Source: Huaxiibacter chinensis (GTDB lineage Bacteria > Pseudomonadota > Gammaproteobacteria > Enterobacterales > Enterobacteriaceae). Taken from it: a stretch of DNA of 64,000 bases. Below, piece after piece: positions 39,466 through 49,309 of the stretch. Every line of letters starts with the position of its first letter. The stretch's first letter is position 1. The DNA lies in contig NZ_JAJVHF010000001.1 of assembly GCF_022171985.1 (NCBI RefSeq), positions 1 through 64,000 of the forward strand, in the 5' to 3' direction. Below the pieces are notes generated by a model. The model had not been told where the DNA came from. It saw only the letters and a list, made by a program, of their open reading frames with translations, and ran no database searches. Position numbers and translations under genes: made by a program.

Positions 39466-41628
39466 TCAACACTGCCGTACCTGACGTACTGCCCTTAACG
39501 CCTCGACTGGCATCGGCTGGCTGAACCAGAAACCCTGCAACTGATCGCAGCCAGCCAGCCGTAACAGCTTCATCTGTTTTTCGTTTTCAACCCCTTCCGC
39601 TACCACGGTCATGCCCAGCGCGTTGGCAATACGTACGGTCCCGCTTACCAGTGCCGCAGCCTGTTCATCGTTATCCACCAGCCCTGCCAGTGATTTGTCG
39701 ATTTTGATGGTGTCGAAGTTAAACTGACGCAGATAGCCAATACTGGAGTAACCGGTGCCAAAATCATCCAGCGCCATCGCTATACCCAGTGTTTTAAGGC
39801 TGGCAATGGCCACACGTGCGCGCTCCGGGTTTTCCAGAACGTAGGTTTCGGTCACCTCAAGCTGCAGCCGATTTGACGGGAATCGGGTCATCTCGATGAC
39901 GTTCGCCACTTTCTCTTCAAATTCTGGATCGCGGAACTGTGCGGGAGAGATATTTACCGAGAGTTTTAAATCACTGAAAGGACCCAAATCCTGACAGGCG
40001 CGGCGCAGCACAAACTGCCCAAGCCCATATATCAGTCCGCTGGTCTCCGCAATGCTTATAAACGCATCCGGACGCAGTTCCCCCGCAGGACGGCGCGGCC
40101 AGCGAACCAGCGCTTCAACACTGGTCATCTTCTGACTGTGGGCATCTATAATGGGCTGATACCACACCTCGAACTCATTGCGTTCCAGTCCCGCGCGGAT
40201 CTCATTTTCAATAGACAGGCGTTGCTCGCGCGCGCTGTTCAGCGCCGCATCATAAAGCGTGACTCGCCCTTTTCCGGTTATTTTTGAGTGGTACATAGCG
40301 ATATCCGCCCGGCGAAAGAGTTCTGAGCTGGTACATTCAGTTAACCTGCCGGTGGCGATGCCAATGCTGGCGCTCATATAGAGAGTGCGTTCACCCAGAC
40401 GGATGGGCGTGTTTAGTAAGGTCAAAACGTTGCCGGCGAACTCAGCCGCCAGGGCTTCGGAGCGATCGCCGCCGACGGTCATGGCGAACTCATCGCCCCC
40501 CATTCGAGCCAGCATGCCGCCCTGGGGTACGCGATCCCGCAACTCGCGGGCAATCAGAATGATCAACTCATCCCCTACGTCATGCCCGTAGATATCGTTC
40601 ACGTCCTTAAAACCATCCAGATCGAGGAAGACCACGCTCTTAACATCGCTATCACCGCGCTGGCTGACGCTTTCCAGCTCCTCAATTAAAGCCCGGCGAT
40701 TGGGTAAATGACTCAACCAGTCGGTTCTCGCCACCCTGCGGGCCAGACTTTCTCCCCGCGCAAGCTTGTAGAGCCCAATGCTGCTGACCAGGATGAACAG
40801 CAGGATTAAGCCTGCGGCCAAAACAACGATCCGGGTGAAATCACCGGACGCTGCACGCGCCGCCAGGGCCCCCGTCTGCCCGGGCGTCCAGTTAAGATAA
40901 CCGACACGTTCATTACCTGCGCTTTTTAACGGGACGCTGGACTGAGTGATACGATCCTGGGTGTAGGTGAGGTTTTCAATCTGAAAGGTATTGCCGAGAG
41001 CGGTAAGAATTTGCGGATTGAGGTGACGCGTTATCACCAGATAGCGACGAACGCCGTCGCGGGCCTGCAGACGGCCAACCATAGGCCGAATCAGGCCGAT
41101 TCCGATAAACGCTATCCCGCTGCGGGTGCGGGTGATGCCGGCATAAATCGTGTTTTCTGAGGCTAAACCCTCCGCGTGTTCACGGATCATCGCGTGCAGG
41201 CCAGCGCCAAAAAATGAGAGGTCTTTTTCTGTGAACGGTTTGCTGAAGGATGACCCCCACATGACATTAAAATGTTCATCCAGCACAAAGGTGCCGTCGT
41301 AGAGATTATTGATTTTAAACCCTGCACCCCAGGTGTTGTAGAGCCAGTCGGTATCCAGCTCGGGACGGTAAACTTCGCGTACGGCATCATCCCAGACGGC
41401 GTTATCAATCACTAAAGACCAGACGCGGTTTACCGACGTTTGAATGGCACCCTCTACGGACAATGCCGTCCGGTGTTCGTCAATTTCGTTGGTTTTACTG
41501 CTGATGAGGTGCAGCGAAAGGTAAAGTAGCGCGACAATAGAGACAATAAGGCCCAACCCCGCCATGAAAGTCATCACAAACAACGTTTTTGCGGTAGAAA
41601 TATTGCGCCAGCTTAACGGGTTATACAT
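39466..41628 (-). CDS. Membrane CHASE4-GGDEF-EAL protein (cyclic-di-GMP turnover)
   Basis: This is a 720-residue inner-membrane signalling protein. Helix 1 (about 18-42) and helix 2 (about 262-285) bracket a periplasmic CHASE4-like sensor (NRVWSLVIDNAVWDDAVREVY...). The GGDEF motif is intact at residues 377-381, so cyclase activity is possible. The EAL domain is complete, with EAL at 505-507, DDFGTGYSS, IKIDKSL and VVAEGVENEKQ, so it can probably degrade c-di-GMP. The start at 41628 has GAGGG 6-10 bases upstream; ATG 41709 is less likely. It sits between ydgD and mdtI, which are closer together in E. coli. The net activity cannot be predicted. Confidence 0.9.
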   Translation of the reverse strand: MYNPLSWRNISTAKTLFVMTFMAGLGLIVSIVALLYLSLHLISSKTNEIDEHRTALSVEGAIQTSVNRVWSLVIDNAVWDDAVREVYRPELDTDWLYNTWGAGFKINNLYDGTFVLDEHFNVMWGSSFSKPFTEKDLSFFGAGLHAMIREHAEGLASENTIYAGITRTRSGIAFIGIGLIRPMVGRLQARDGVRRYLVITRHLNPQILTALGNTFQIENLTYTQDRITQSSVPLKSAGNERVGYLNWTPGQTGALAARAASGDFTRIVVLAAGLILLFILVSSIGLYKLARGESLARRVARTDWLSHLPNRRALIEELESVSQRGDSDVKSVVFLDLDGFKDVNDIYGHDVGDELIILIARELRDRVPQGGMLARMGGDEFAMTVGGDRSEALAAEFAGNVLTLLNTPIRLGERTLYMSASIGIATGRLTECTSSELFRRADIAMYHSKITGKGRVTLYDAALNSAREQRLSIENEIRAGLERNEFEVWYQPIIDAHSQKMTSVEALVRWPRRPAGELRPDAFISIAETSGLIYGLGQFVLRRACQDLGPFSDLKLSVNISPAQFRDPEFEEKVANVIEMTRFPSNRLQLEVTETYVLENPERARVAIASLKTLGIAMALDDFGTGYSSIGYLRQFNFDTIKIDKSLAGLVDNDEQAAALVSGTVRIANALGMTVVAEGVENEKQMKLLRLAGCDQLQGFWFSQPMPVEALRAVRQVRQC

Positions 41629-41710
41629 TCGCCGCCCTCGGAAACACGCCTTTTCTAAGCGTAATACAGGCGACGGATTTCGCTGCCTGTAAATGCAGGC
41701 AGCGATCACA

Positions 41711-42040
41711 TCAGGCCAGTTTAATCATCACCATACCGGCGATTAATAAGATCAGGCCTATCCAGCCCTTCGCGTTGAGTCGCTGTCCAAAGAGGATCCA
41801 GCCTGCCGCCAGCGTGGCTGCGATACCGAAACCGCCCCACAGTGCATAGGCCACGGACAGATCGATCCCTTTTACTGCCTGCGATAGCGCACTGAACGCG
41901 CCCAGCACCGCAGCAATGGACATCAACCCATAGCTTTTGCGCTTAAAACCATCAGAAAATTTCAGGAAAACGTTGGCGACAATTTCCAGTACAATTGCCA
42001 GAGCCAGCCACGCCGCATGAACCCACTCAAATTGTTGCAT
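41711..42040 (-). CDS. mdtI: MdtI, spermidine-export SMR subunit
   Basis: This four-helix small multidrug-resistance protein of 109 residues forms the MdtJI heterodimer that exports spermidine. It has the SMR features [28 protein letters not shown] (membrane Glu) and YALWGGFG. It overlaps the mdtJ 3' end by 14 bases, indicating coupled translation. Confidence 0.95.
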   Translation of the reverse strand: MQQFEWVHAAWLALAIVLEIVANVFLKFSDGFKRKSYGLMSIAAVLGAFSALSQAVKGIDLSVAYALWGGFGIAATLAAGWILFGQRLNAKGWIGLILLIAGMVMIKLA

Positions 42041-42389
42041 GAGTCTGCTCCTTCTGTTTTTTCGACGGTTTGCGCGTGCCTGATTTGATCAGCACAATCC
42101 CCGCCACCAGCGTGGTCAGTCCGGCAATTTTCATTGTTGATAAAGTTTCATCAAATATCAGTACGCTAAAAAGCGTAATCAACAGAATACCGATCCCTTC
42201 CCATAACGCATACGCCACGCCAAGGGCGATTTTTTTAATCGCAAACGACAGGAAAATATACGAGAGGGAAATCATCACCAGCATTAAAATAAACCCGGTA
42301 CTGCCATCACTCATACTTGCCCATTTCATGGACAACGTACCCGTAATTTCAGCAACGATCGCCAGGCCTAACAGGATCCAGTAAAACAT
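42027..42389 (-). CDS. mdtJ: MdtJ, spermidine-export SMR subunit
   Basis: This is the SMR partner of MdtI, 120 residues, with the essential membrane Glu in [19 protein letters not shown] and the motif [15 protein letters not shown]. It has a basic C-terminal tail ([17 protein letters not shown]). It is first in the mdtJI operon. With SpeG, also in this window, it limits polyamine excess. Confidence 0.95.
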   Translation of the reverse strand: MFYWILLGLAIVAEITGTLSMKWASMSDGSTGFILMLVMISLSYIFLSFAIKKIALGVAYALWEGIGILLITLFSVLIFDETLSTMKIAGLTTLVAGIVLIKSGTRKPSKKQKEQTHATI

Positions 42390-42812
42390 GTTTTTTCTCC
42401 TGCATGAGAATATGATCTACAGCAGCTTGCCGATAGCGACAAACTCCAGAAAAAAGATATAAAATCAGATAGCTAAGCGCGATGCGCCAGCTCAGGCAGA
42501 AGACGGGACTACAGTGCGTTGCGCCAGTGTTGCTCACCTGACAGCAGGAAGAAGGAGGTAGAGATATCAGCGAAGTTTTTTGAAACGTACGTCCTGAACC
42601 GATTGTCCATAATATTACAATTATCCGCGGTATTGCTTCTCGTCATTGCGGATGAAAATTGTCCTCAGTAGTTAAACACGGCTGATTTGTATCATAAGCT
42701 TAGTTTAAACTCAAAGGATTTTCAATTCTTTACCCAGCCTGTTTGACTTACGTTAGTATATTGTCCGCCCTTTGCATCTATTATAAATAAAAGGACAAAT
42801 GCAGGAACACCC
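42390..42812. other. Divergent intergenic region mdtJ / tqsA
   Basis: These 423 bases hold the promoters of both genes. The half next to tqsA is AT-rich, with TTGACT at 42743 and TATATT at 42757, but their spacing is too short for them to pair. I find no convincing ORF, known RNA or operator. Confidence 0.5.
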
Positions 42813-43847
42813 ATGGCCAAACCTATTATTACCCTGAACGGATTAAAAATTGTCATTATGCTGGGAATGCTGGTGATTATCCTTACGGGGATCCGCTTTG
42901 CGGCGGATATTATCGTGCCGTTTATACTGGCCCTGTTCATCGCCGTGATTCTGAACCCGCTGGTACAGCGTCTGGTGCGGCTGCGCGTTCCCCGGGTGCT
43001 GGCGATTACCCTGCTCATCACGGTGATCATCATGGCGATGGTGTTGCTGATGGCCTATCTTGGCACCTCACTCAACGAACTGGCCCGTACCCTGCCGCAG
43101 TATCGTTCATCGCTGGTCATTCCTTTGCAACAAATCGAACCCTGGTTGCAGCGGGCGGGCATTGAAGTCTCGGTTGAAGAGTTACTCAAATACATCGACC
43201 CTAACGCCGCGATGGGGCTGGTCACCAGTATTCTGTCGCAACTCTCTAACGCCATGACCTCCATTTTTTTACTGTTGCTGACGGTGGTCTTTATGCTGTT
43301 CGAGGTGCCTCAGTTACCCGCTAAGCTGCAGCATATTATGAGCCGTCCGGCTGAAGGGATGGGCGCGATACAACGCGCGCTCGATAGCGTTTCTCGCTAC
43401 CTGGTGCTGAAAACGGCTATCAGCATTGTGACCGGGCTGGTGGCCTGGGGCATGCTCGCGGCACTGGATGTGCGCTTCGCCTTTGTCTGGGGGTTGCTGG
43501 CTTTTGCCCTCAACTATATCCCCAACATTGGCTCCGTTTTGGCGGCCATTCCGCCTATCGCGCAGGTGCTGGTATTCGGCGGACTGTACGACGCGTTAAT
43601 CGTCCTGGCCGGTTACCTGGTCATTAATTTGGTCTTTGGCAATATTGTTGAACCGCGCATGATGGGACGAGGCCTGGGACTGTCGACGCTGGTGGTATTT
43701 TTGTCACTGATCTTCTGGGGGTGGCTGTTAGGCCCGGTGGGAATGCTGCTCTCCGTGCCGCTGACGATAATCGTTAAAATTGCCCTGGAACAAACGGCTG
43801 GCGGGAAAACCCTCGCCGTCTTACTGAGCGACATGAATCATCGATAA
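42813..43847 (+). CDS. tqsA: TqsA (YdgG), AI-2E family membrane transporter
   Basis: This polytopic membrane protein of the AI-2 exporter-like (UPF0118/PerM) family has 344 residues, the E. coli length. Family signatures are [28 protein letters not shown] at the N-terminus and [23 protein letters not shown] with [16 protein letters not shown] near the C-terminus. The E. coli orthologue exports autoinducer-2 and affects biofilm formation and motility. Confidence 0.94.
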   Translation: MAKPIITLNGLKIVIMLGMLVIILTGIRFAADIIVPFILALFIAVILNPLVQRLVRLRVPRVLAITLLITVIIMAMVLLMAYLGTSLNELARTLPQYRSSLVIPLQQIEPWLQRAGIEVSVEELLKYIDPNAAMGLVTSILSQLSNAMTSIFLLLLTVVFMLFEVPQLPAKLQHIMSRPAEGMGAIQRALDSVSRYLVLKTAISIVTGLVAWGMLAALDVRFAFVWGLLAFALNYIPNIGSVLAAIPPIAQVLVFGGLYDALIVLAGYLVINLVFGNIVEPRMMGRGLGLSTLVVFLSLIFWGWLLGPVGMLLSVPLTIIVKIALEQTAGGKTLAVLLSDMNHR

Positions 43848-43931
43848 GCAGAAAGCGGCGTACTTAATCTGCCCGCTGCTTGCCTGTAAGCAGGGCCTGC
43901 CGCTCGTTTCCGTTAGCACCCGGGATACGGT

Positions 43932-45194
43932 CTATTTTGCTATCGGAAAATCGGCGTAACGCGTGGTGTATCCCGGTGAGAGCATTTCCCGCTTCATCGC
44001 CCAGCTTTTTTGCGCCCCCTGCCCGGCAAACCAGATGGTTCCCCGCCCGGAACCATTTAGTTTGTCGACAACGTCCATCAGCGCCTGGCTGTTGGCGTAC
44101 GGCTGATGTTCCTCAAACAGATTAAGCTGCGCCTCGCCCTCCCCGAAAAAATCACTCAGCATGACGCCTGCTTTCATGTAGCGAAAGCCATCGCGCCAGA
44201 TCCTGTCCAGCGCCTGGGTTGCGACACGAAGGATGTCGCGCGTGTCATCAGACGGAACGGCCAGTCGACCGCTGGCCTGCGGACCATAGAAAATGTCATC
44301 CCCCGCATGCGGGCTGGTGCGTAAAAAGACGCTGATTGCACAGCAGTACTGGTGCTCGGCCCGGAGCTTTTCCGCCGCACGCTCGGCATAGGCACAGACC
44401 GCCTGATGCATATCTGCATACTGCGTGATCCGATGGCCGAAGGAGCGGCTACAGATGATTTGCTGTTTGGTCGGGATTAACTCGTCGACTTCCAGACAAG
44501 ACTCTCCACGCAGTTCGCGGACCGTGCGCTCCATCACGACGTTAAACTCTTTGCGTATCACCCAGGTAGAACAGTCTGCCAGCTGCTGCGCCGTTTCAAT
44601 GCCCATGAGCCTGAGTCTTTTGGCAATCCGCCGCCCAACGCCCCAGACCTCTTCGACGGGCACCCGGGGAAGCAATTTACGCTGGCGTTTGCTCTGTGAT
44701 AGATCGACAACGCCGCCGGTTTGCGACCATTTTTTTGCCGCGTAATTGGCTGCTTTAGCCAGCGTTTTCGTCGGAGCAATCCCCACGCCGACCGTCAGGC
44801 CGGTAATTTTTTTAACCCGTTCACGCATCTGCCGCCCAAAGCTTTCCAGCGGCATGAGGTTTGCGATACCCGAGAGATCCACGAAAGCCTCATCAATGGA
44901 ATAGACTTCGATTGCCGGGGCCATCTCTTCCAGCGTCGCCATGACCCGATGGCTGAGATCGGCATACAGGGCATAATTCGAACTGAAGACCGCCACATCC
45001 TGACGCCGCAGATCGTGCTTGATCTTGAACCAGGGCGCGCCCATCTTAATGCCCAACGCTTTTGCTTCTGCGGAGCGGGAAATAATGCAGCCGTCATTAT
45101 TCGAGACCACGACCACCGGTTTACCCTGCAAATCGGGCCGGAAAACCGTCTCACAGGAGGTGTAAAAGCTATTAACATCAACCAGCGCGAACAT
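43932..45194 (-). CDS. umuC: DNA polymerase V catalytic subunit UmuC
   Basis: This Y-family translesion polymerase is active with two UmuD' subunits and RecA. Its 420 residues are close to E. coli UmuC (422). The palm motifs are [21 protein letters not shown] and the catalytic acidic pair in [12 protein letters not shown]; the HhH region is [18 protein letters not shown]. It starts within the 3' end of umuD (17-base overlap). The locus differs from E. coli, where umuDC lie near hlyE. Confidence 0.96.
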   Translation of the reverse strand: MFALVDVNSFYTSCETVFRPDLQGKPVVVVSNNDGCIISRSAEAKALGIKMGAPWFKIKHDLRRQDVAVFSSNYALYADLSHRVMATLEEMAPAIEVYSIDEAFVDLSGIANLMPLESFGRQMRERVKKITGLTVGVGIAPTKTLAKAANYAAKKWSQTGGVVDLSQSKRQRKLLPRVPVEEVWGVGRRIAKRLRLMGIETAQQLADCSTWVIRKEFNVVMERTVRELRGESCLEVDELIPTKQQIICSRSFGHRITQYADMHQAVCAYAERAAEKLRAEHQYCCAISVFLRTSPHAGDDIFYGPQASGRLAVPSDDTRDILRVATQALDRIWRDGFRYMKAGVMLSDFFGEGEAQLNLFEEHQPYANSQALMDVVDKLNGSGRGTIWFAGQGAQKSWAMKREMLSPGYTTRYADFPIAK

Positions 45195-45612
45195 GAAGAT
45201 GACTTTTTAAGCTATGAGTAACCACGCCAAAGATTTGTACCTCTTCGTCTGGCTGAAAGGTAATGGGCTGGTATTGCGGGTTGTGCGGCACCAGCGCCAG
45301 GAAAGGGACCGTTTGCAGCTCTTTTACGGTAAATTCTCCGTCCACAGCCGCCACCACGATGTTGCCGTGCCCCGCCGTTAACGCGCGATCGACAACCAGT
45401 AAGTCACCCTCGCCAATCCCGACGCCGATCATGGAATCGCCGCTGACTTTGACAAAGTAAGTTGCATTGGGGTGCGTCACCACCAGCTTGTTTAGATCTA
45501 TGCGATCCTCGACATAATCCTGCGCTGGGCTGGGGAAGCCACAGGCCACACGCTCAAGAAAAAGCGGTAACGCCATGATATTGCCGGATGCATATGCGTA
45601 AAGCGCGCTCAT
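45178..45612 (-). CDS. umuD: UmuD, self-cleaving subunit of DNA polymerase V
   Basis: This LexA-like S24 protein cleaves itself on RecA filaments to give UmuD'. I chose the ATG at 45612 (144 residues), not 45627, because this start puts the cleavage site at Cys24-Gly25 (ACGFPSP), the nucleophile at Ser60 (SGDSM) and the general base at Lys97 (FTVKEL), exactly the E. coli numbering. A near-consensus LexA box lies 22 bases upstream. It overlaps umuC. Confidence 0.93.
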   Translation of the reverse strand: MSALYAYASGNIMALPLFLERVACGFPSPAQDYVEDRIDLNKLVVTHPNATYFVKVSGDSMIGVGIGEGDLLVVDRALTAGHGNIVVAAVDGEFTVKELQTVPFLALVPHNPQYQPITFQPDEEVQIFGVVTHSLKSHLHVRAG

Positions 45613-45633
45613 AATTGCCTGCCACATCGTTAA

Positions 45634-45649
45634 CTGTATTTATATACAG
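45634..45649 (-). promoter_or_regulatory. LexA (SOS) box of umuDC
   Basis: CTGTATTTATATACAG fits CTGT-N8-ACAG with an AT-rich centre, just upstream of umuD. It indicates SOS control of umuDC. Confidence 0.93.
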
Positions 45650-45737
45650 TATTATGTTTTTTGCCCTCAGATCAAGCCGCGTGTGTTTTAATTGAATGAA
45701 CGTCTTGATGACATTCAGAATTTAAGCCGGAGATGCT

Positions 45738-46586
45738 GTGTCCGTTAATCGCTCCTCACTCGCTGTGAAAATTTGCCTGGCGATGGTGGCCTTTGCCGCG
45801 AACTCCGTTTTATGCCGCCTCGCCCTTAAGGGCGCGCATATTGAACCGGTTTTGTTCAGCACGCTTCGGCTGCTCAGCGGCGCGGCGGTGTTGTTACCGC
45901 TGCTTTTAAAAAAGCGGACGCAGGCAACGCGCCGCTGGAAACTGAGCGAGGCATTTTTTCTGGCACTGTACGCGCTGTTTTTCTCCGTTGCGTACATCAG
46001 CCTGGACGCAGGGACCGGTGCCCTTTTACTTTTTGGCGTCGTGCAAATCACGATGGTCATGGCCGGGTTACTGCGCGGCGAAAGACTTAACCTCACCAGA
46101 AGCTGTGGGCTGATCGTGGCGATCGCTGGCATCGCCCTACTCCTGCTGCCTGCCGTGGTCGCGCCGCCTCTGAAGAGCGCGCTGTTGATGGGCATTGCGG
46201 GCGCGGCATGGGCGGCCTATTCGCTGTCCGGCAGATCTTCAACGGATCCGGGGATGTCTACCGCCGCCAACTTTTTACTGGCGGTTCCCTTTGCCGTGGT
46301 TGCTCTGTTCGTTTCGGGATCGGACCTGCACTATGACTATCACGGTATCGTTCTGGCCGTCATGTCTGGGGCACTCGCTTCGGCAGGCGCTTATGTGCTG
46401 TGGTATGCCATCATGCCTGAAATAGACGCCGTGACCGCCAGTACGGTGCAGCTCAGTGTCCCCTGCCTGGCGACGCTCGCCGGGGTACTGTTTTTAGGCG
46501 AAACGCTGACGCTGAGAATGTTCTTTTCAATGCTCGCTGTGCTGGCAGGAATCTGGCTGGTGGTGCGTAAAAAGGCACGAATCTAA
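45738..46586 (+). CDS. EamA/DMT-family transporter
   Basis: This ten-helix drug/metabolite transporter of 282 residues starts at GTG 45738. It has two EamA repeats. The first is SSLAVKICLAMVAFAANSVLCRLALKGAHIEPVLFSTLRLLSGA, and the second ends TASTVQLSVPCLATLAGVLFLGETLTLRMFFSMLAVLAGIWLVVRKK. It probably exports small metabolites; the substrate is unknown. It is divergent from umuDC and shares their intergenic region, with the LexA box about 90 bases before its start. Confidence 0.85.
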   Translation: MSVNRSSLAVKICLAMVAFAANSVLCRLALKGAHIEPVLFSTLRLLSGAAVLLPLLLKKRTQATRRWKLSEAFFLALYALFFSVAYISLDAGTGALLLFGVVQITMVMAGLLRGERLNLTRSCGLIVAIAGIALLLLPAVVAPPLKSALLMGIAGAAWAAYSLSGRSSTDPGMSTAANFLLAVPFAVVALFVSGSDLHYDYHGIVLAVMSGALASAGAYVLWYAIMPEIDAVTASTVQLSVPCLATLAGVLFLGETLTLRMFFSMLAVLAGIWLVVRKKARI

Positions 46587-46691
46587 TCGCGTCAACAGCT
46601 TAGCGTCACACGAGGATCGGGACGCGCTGCTTTTCTCTCATTCGTATAAAGATTCGACAAAAACAAATCGATTAGTTAAGCGATAGTACAT

Positions 46692-46718
46692 TAAAGTTTA
46701 GGGCGGCTACGTCGATAG
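46692..46718 (+). promoter_or_regulatory. Sigma-28 (FliA) flagellar promoter of the chemoreceptor gene
   Basis: TAAAGTTT (46692-46699), an 11-base spacer, then GTCGATAG (46711-46718). The consensus is TAAAGTTT-N11-GCCGATAA, so the -35 matches fully and the -10 at 6 of 8. Confidence 0.8.
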
Positions 46719-46756
46719 TAATGATGCAACTCCTGCAAACATAATGGACGTCCGTC

Positions 46757-48403
46757 ATGCTGAAAAATCTGCACGTAGTTACCGGGATCATATTTGCACT
46801 GGTCTTGTTCTGTCTGCTGCAAGCCCTTACGGGAGGCTTGTTCTATTCGGCCGTTAACAACGATCGTCATAATTTCCAGAATACCGGTAGCCTCAACGCT
46901 CAACAGGAAAATCTGAGTGATAGCGTGAACACGCTGGTCAAAACGCGCGTCACCATCACGCGGGTAGCAATACGTTTTCTTAAGAACCAACGCGATCCGG
47001 CCGCTCTGGCGGGGATCAATAAACTCCTTGGCCAGGCCGATCAATCACTGAGTAAAGCCGAAGCCTATTACAGCGCCTGGGAAGCCATGCCGCCGGTTAA
47101 AGGACAAGATTCCGCATTAACCGCTGAAATGAAAAAAGCCTACGGCGATATGCACAACGTCATGCGCCTGTCGATTGAGTATTTGCGTGCCGATAACTAT
47201 CAGGCCTATGGCGATCTTGATGCACAGCAGGCGCAGGATGCCATGGAGAGCGTCTATAACCGCTGGCGTGCAGAAAATAACACCCTTTCTAAAGCCGCAG
47301 CCATTGAGAATCAAAACAGTTTCATCCATATGCAATGGACGCTGGGTACCATTTTCCTGGTGGTGATCGCCACGTTGATTGTGATCTGGTACGGTCTGCA
47401 GAATTTGCTCCTGAAACCGCTTCGTAGCGTGATGAACCATATTCGCACCATCACTCAGGGCGATCTGACCCACACCCTCGCCATCAACAGCCGCAACGAA
47501 ATGGGCCAACTGGCTGCCGGTTTGCATGAGATGCAGCACTCGCTGGTCAAAACCGTCAGCGTCGTACGCGGGAGTACGGATTCCATCTACACTGGCGCCG
47601 GTGAGATTGCAGCGGGGAGTAACGATCTCTCTGCGCGCACGGAACAACAGGCTGCCTCGCTGGAAGAAACCGCCACAAGCATGGAAGAGCTGACGGCAAC
47701 GGTAAAACAAAACTCCGACAATGCCCGTCAGGCCACGCTGCTGGCGAAAAATGCCTCGGATACGGCAGCGCGCGGCGGGCGCGTGGTGGATAACGTCGTG
47801 CGCACGATGACCGAGATCGCCGACAGTTCTCAGCAAATTGCCCACATCACCAGCGTTATCGACAGCATCGCCTTCCAGACCAATATTCTGGCCCTGAACG
47901 CGGCAGTAGAAGCGGCTCGTGCGGGTGAGCAAGGGCGTGGATTTGCCGTCGTCGCCGGTGAAGTTCGCACCCTGGCCAGTCGCAGCGCGCAAGCGGCTAA
48001 AGAGATCAAAGCCCTGATTGAAAATTCGGTCAACCGCGTGAATACCGGTTCCGATCAGGTTAGCGAAGCCGGTGATACCATGAAGGAGATCGTCGCGGCA
48101 GTGACACGGGTCACCGACATTATGGGTGAAATTGCCTCTGCCTCCGACGAGCAAAGTCGCGGTATAGAGCAGATCAGCCTGGCCGTTTCGCAGATGGATA
48201 GCGTCACGCAGCAAAACGCGGCGCTGGTGCAGGAATCAGCCACAGCTGCCGCCGCTCTGGAAGATCAGGCAGAACAGTTGCGTCAGGCTGTCGCGGCATT
48301 TCGTCTTAATGCACAGCCTTCCGTCGAGACACCACGCGCCGCGCCGGTTAAAGCGGTAAAAGTGCTGCAGCCAGCAACCGAAGGGAACTGGGAAACGTTC
48401 TGA
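46757..48403 (+). CDS. Methyl-accepting chemotaxis protein, Tsr/Tar class
   Basis: This is a 548-residue transmembrane chemoreceptor. Helix 1 is about residues 7-30, followed by a periplasmic four-helix bundle to about 190, helix 2 (about 192-215), HAMP (about 216-268) and the signalling domain with the invariant hairpin IDSIAFQTNILALNAAVEAARAGEQGRGFAVVAGEVRTLA. Ligand-binding arginines fall at residues 64, 69 and 73, the positions known in Tsr and Tar, so an amino-acid ligand is likely. The C-terminus NWETF is the CheR/CheB docking pentapeptide, marking a high-abundance-type receptor. It is driven by a sigma-28 promoter. The ligand is not known. Confidence 0.93.
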   Translation: MLKNLHVVTGIIFALVLFCLLQALTGGLFYSAVNNDRHNFQNTGSLNAQQENLSDSVNTLVKTRVTITRVAIRFLKNQRDPAALAGINKLLGQADQSLSKAEAYYSAWEAMPPVKGQDSALTAEMKKAYGDMHNVMRLSIEYLRADNYQAYGDLDAQQAQDAMESVYNRWRAENNTLSKAAAIENQNSFIHMQWTLGTIFLVVIATLIVIWYGLQNLLLKPLRSVMNHIRTITQGDLTHTLAINSRNEMGQLAAGLHEMQHSLVKTVSVVRGSTDSIYTGAGEIAAGSNDLSARTEQQAASLEETATSMEELTATVKQNSDNARQATLLAKNASDTAARGGRVVDNVVRTMTEIADSSQQIAHITSVIDSIAFQTNILALNAAVEAARAGEQGRGFAVVAGEVRTLASRSAQAAKEIKALIENSVNRVNTGSDQVSEAGDTMKEIVAAVTRVTDIMGEIASASDEQSRGIEQISLAVSQMDSVTQQNAALVQESATAAAALEDQAEQLRQAVAAFRLNAQPSVETPRAAPVKAVKVLQPATEGNWETF

Positions 48404-48420
48404 ATACCTGTTCACGCAAA

Positions 48421-48452
48421 AGGCGAGCGGACAACAACCCTCGCCTGTTTTA
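48421..48452 (+). terminator. Terminator after the chemoreceptor gene
   Basis: A 7-bp stem aggcgag (48421-48427) / ctcgcct (48440-48446) is followed by GTTTTAT. Confidence 0.6.
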
Positions 48453-48490
48453 TCGCCGTCAATTTCCTGGCAGCGATGCTCCAGGGGTGA

Positions 48491-49054
48491 CTAACGACTG
48501 CGCTTGGCATGCCGTTCCCGGTTTTCCAGCCGGGCTTCATCCGATTTACGCAGAGCCACATAGCACGCCCCGCTTCCACCATGATGGGGAAGCGCAACAC
48601 AGAAGGCCTGAACCGCGTCCAGCTCTGTTAGCCAGCGCGCCAGGTAGCTGCGAACAATATTGGGATGGGCGTTATCATCGCGACCTTTCCCGTGAATGAT
48701 AATCAGGTTGCGCAAACCGTCCTGCTGGGCATGGTGGATAAACGCAAACAGCTTTTGCCGGCACTGCTCTGCTGGCTGACGCAACAGATTAAGGCTGGCC
48801 TGGCGTGGGTATTTGCCACTGCGGAGTTTATCAAACACGCCGTGCTGCACGCCCTCTCGCTGAAAGGCCAGCGGCTCGGCGAGCGGAATGATTTCAAGGA
48901 AGCCCAGCGTGAGGAAATTGTCGAGTTGCAGGGTATCCATGGCTTGCCGCGTGCGTGTATTACGCACTGACTGCCAGTGAACGTCGGCTGACTGTCTCAG
49001 AGGCTGGACATCTTCCATGGCGTCAAGAAAAAGCGATTTGTCGTCTGGTTTCAT
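48491..49054 (-). CDS. smrA: SmrA (YdaL), Smr-domain DNA endonuclease
   Basis: This 187-residue protein has an N-terminal DUF-type region (DDKSLFLDAMEDVQPL) and a C-terminal Smr (MutS2-related) domain from about residue 90. The core motif is NLIIIHGKGRDDNAHPNIVRSYLARWL, and the HGGSGACYVALRK motif follows. The E. coli orthologue nicks DNA in vitro. Its E. coli neighbour, the sRNA gene mcaS, also lies next to it here. Confidence 0.95.
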   Translation of the reverse strand: MKPDDKSLFLDAMEDVQPLRQSADVHWQSVRNTRTRQAMDTLQLDNFLTLGFLEIIPLAEPLAFQREGVQHGVFDKLRSGKYPRQASLNLLRQPAEQCRQKLFAFIHHAQQDGLRNLIIIHGKGRDDNAHPNIVRSYLARWLTELDAVQAFCVALPHHGGSGACYVALRKSDEARLENRERHAKRSR

Positions 49055-49250
49055 GGAAATTCTCCGGCTACATCTGAAAGCTTACTATACCCGGGCTAAG
49101 CATGGGGCTCAACGGCGTCCGCACAACCACGGGTGCTCAACAGCGAAATAATAACGTGGGAACATGCGTAAAATAATGGTCTGGCAAACTTAAATGACGC
49201 TTAAGTTAAATTTACCAGAAATTAAAAGTCAGGATTTATCTTAAGGATTC

Positions 49251-49264
49251 GTGAAATCAATCAC
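49251..49264 (+). promoter_or_regulatory. CRP-like site upstream of mcaS
   Basis: GTGAaatcaaTCAC is the symmetric core of a CRP site. It is centred about 52 bases before the predicted mcaS start (49310). E. coli mcaS is CRP-activated. The spacing is not one of the best CRP positions. Confidence 0.5.
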
Positions 49265-49309
49265 TCTCAATAGTTTTATTTTTTCAGTAAAGATGCTATA
49301 AATAAGGAT

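Noticed and set aside
42743..42762. A sigma-70 promoter TTGACT/TATATT for tqsA
   Set aside because: The two elements are only 8 bases apart, so they cannot act together as -35 and -10.
47117..48214. Long open frame opposite the chemoreceptor gene (365 codons)
   Set aside because: It is a shadow of the GC-rich receptor frame; there is no family resemblance and no start signals.
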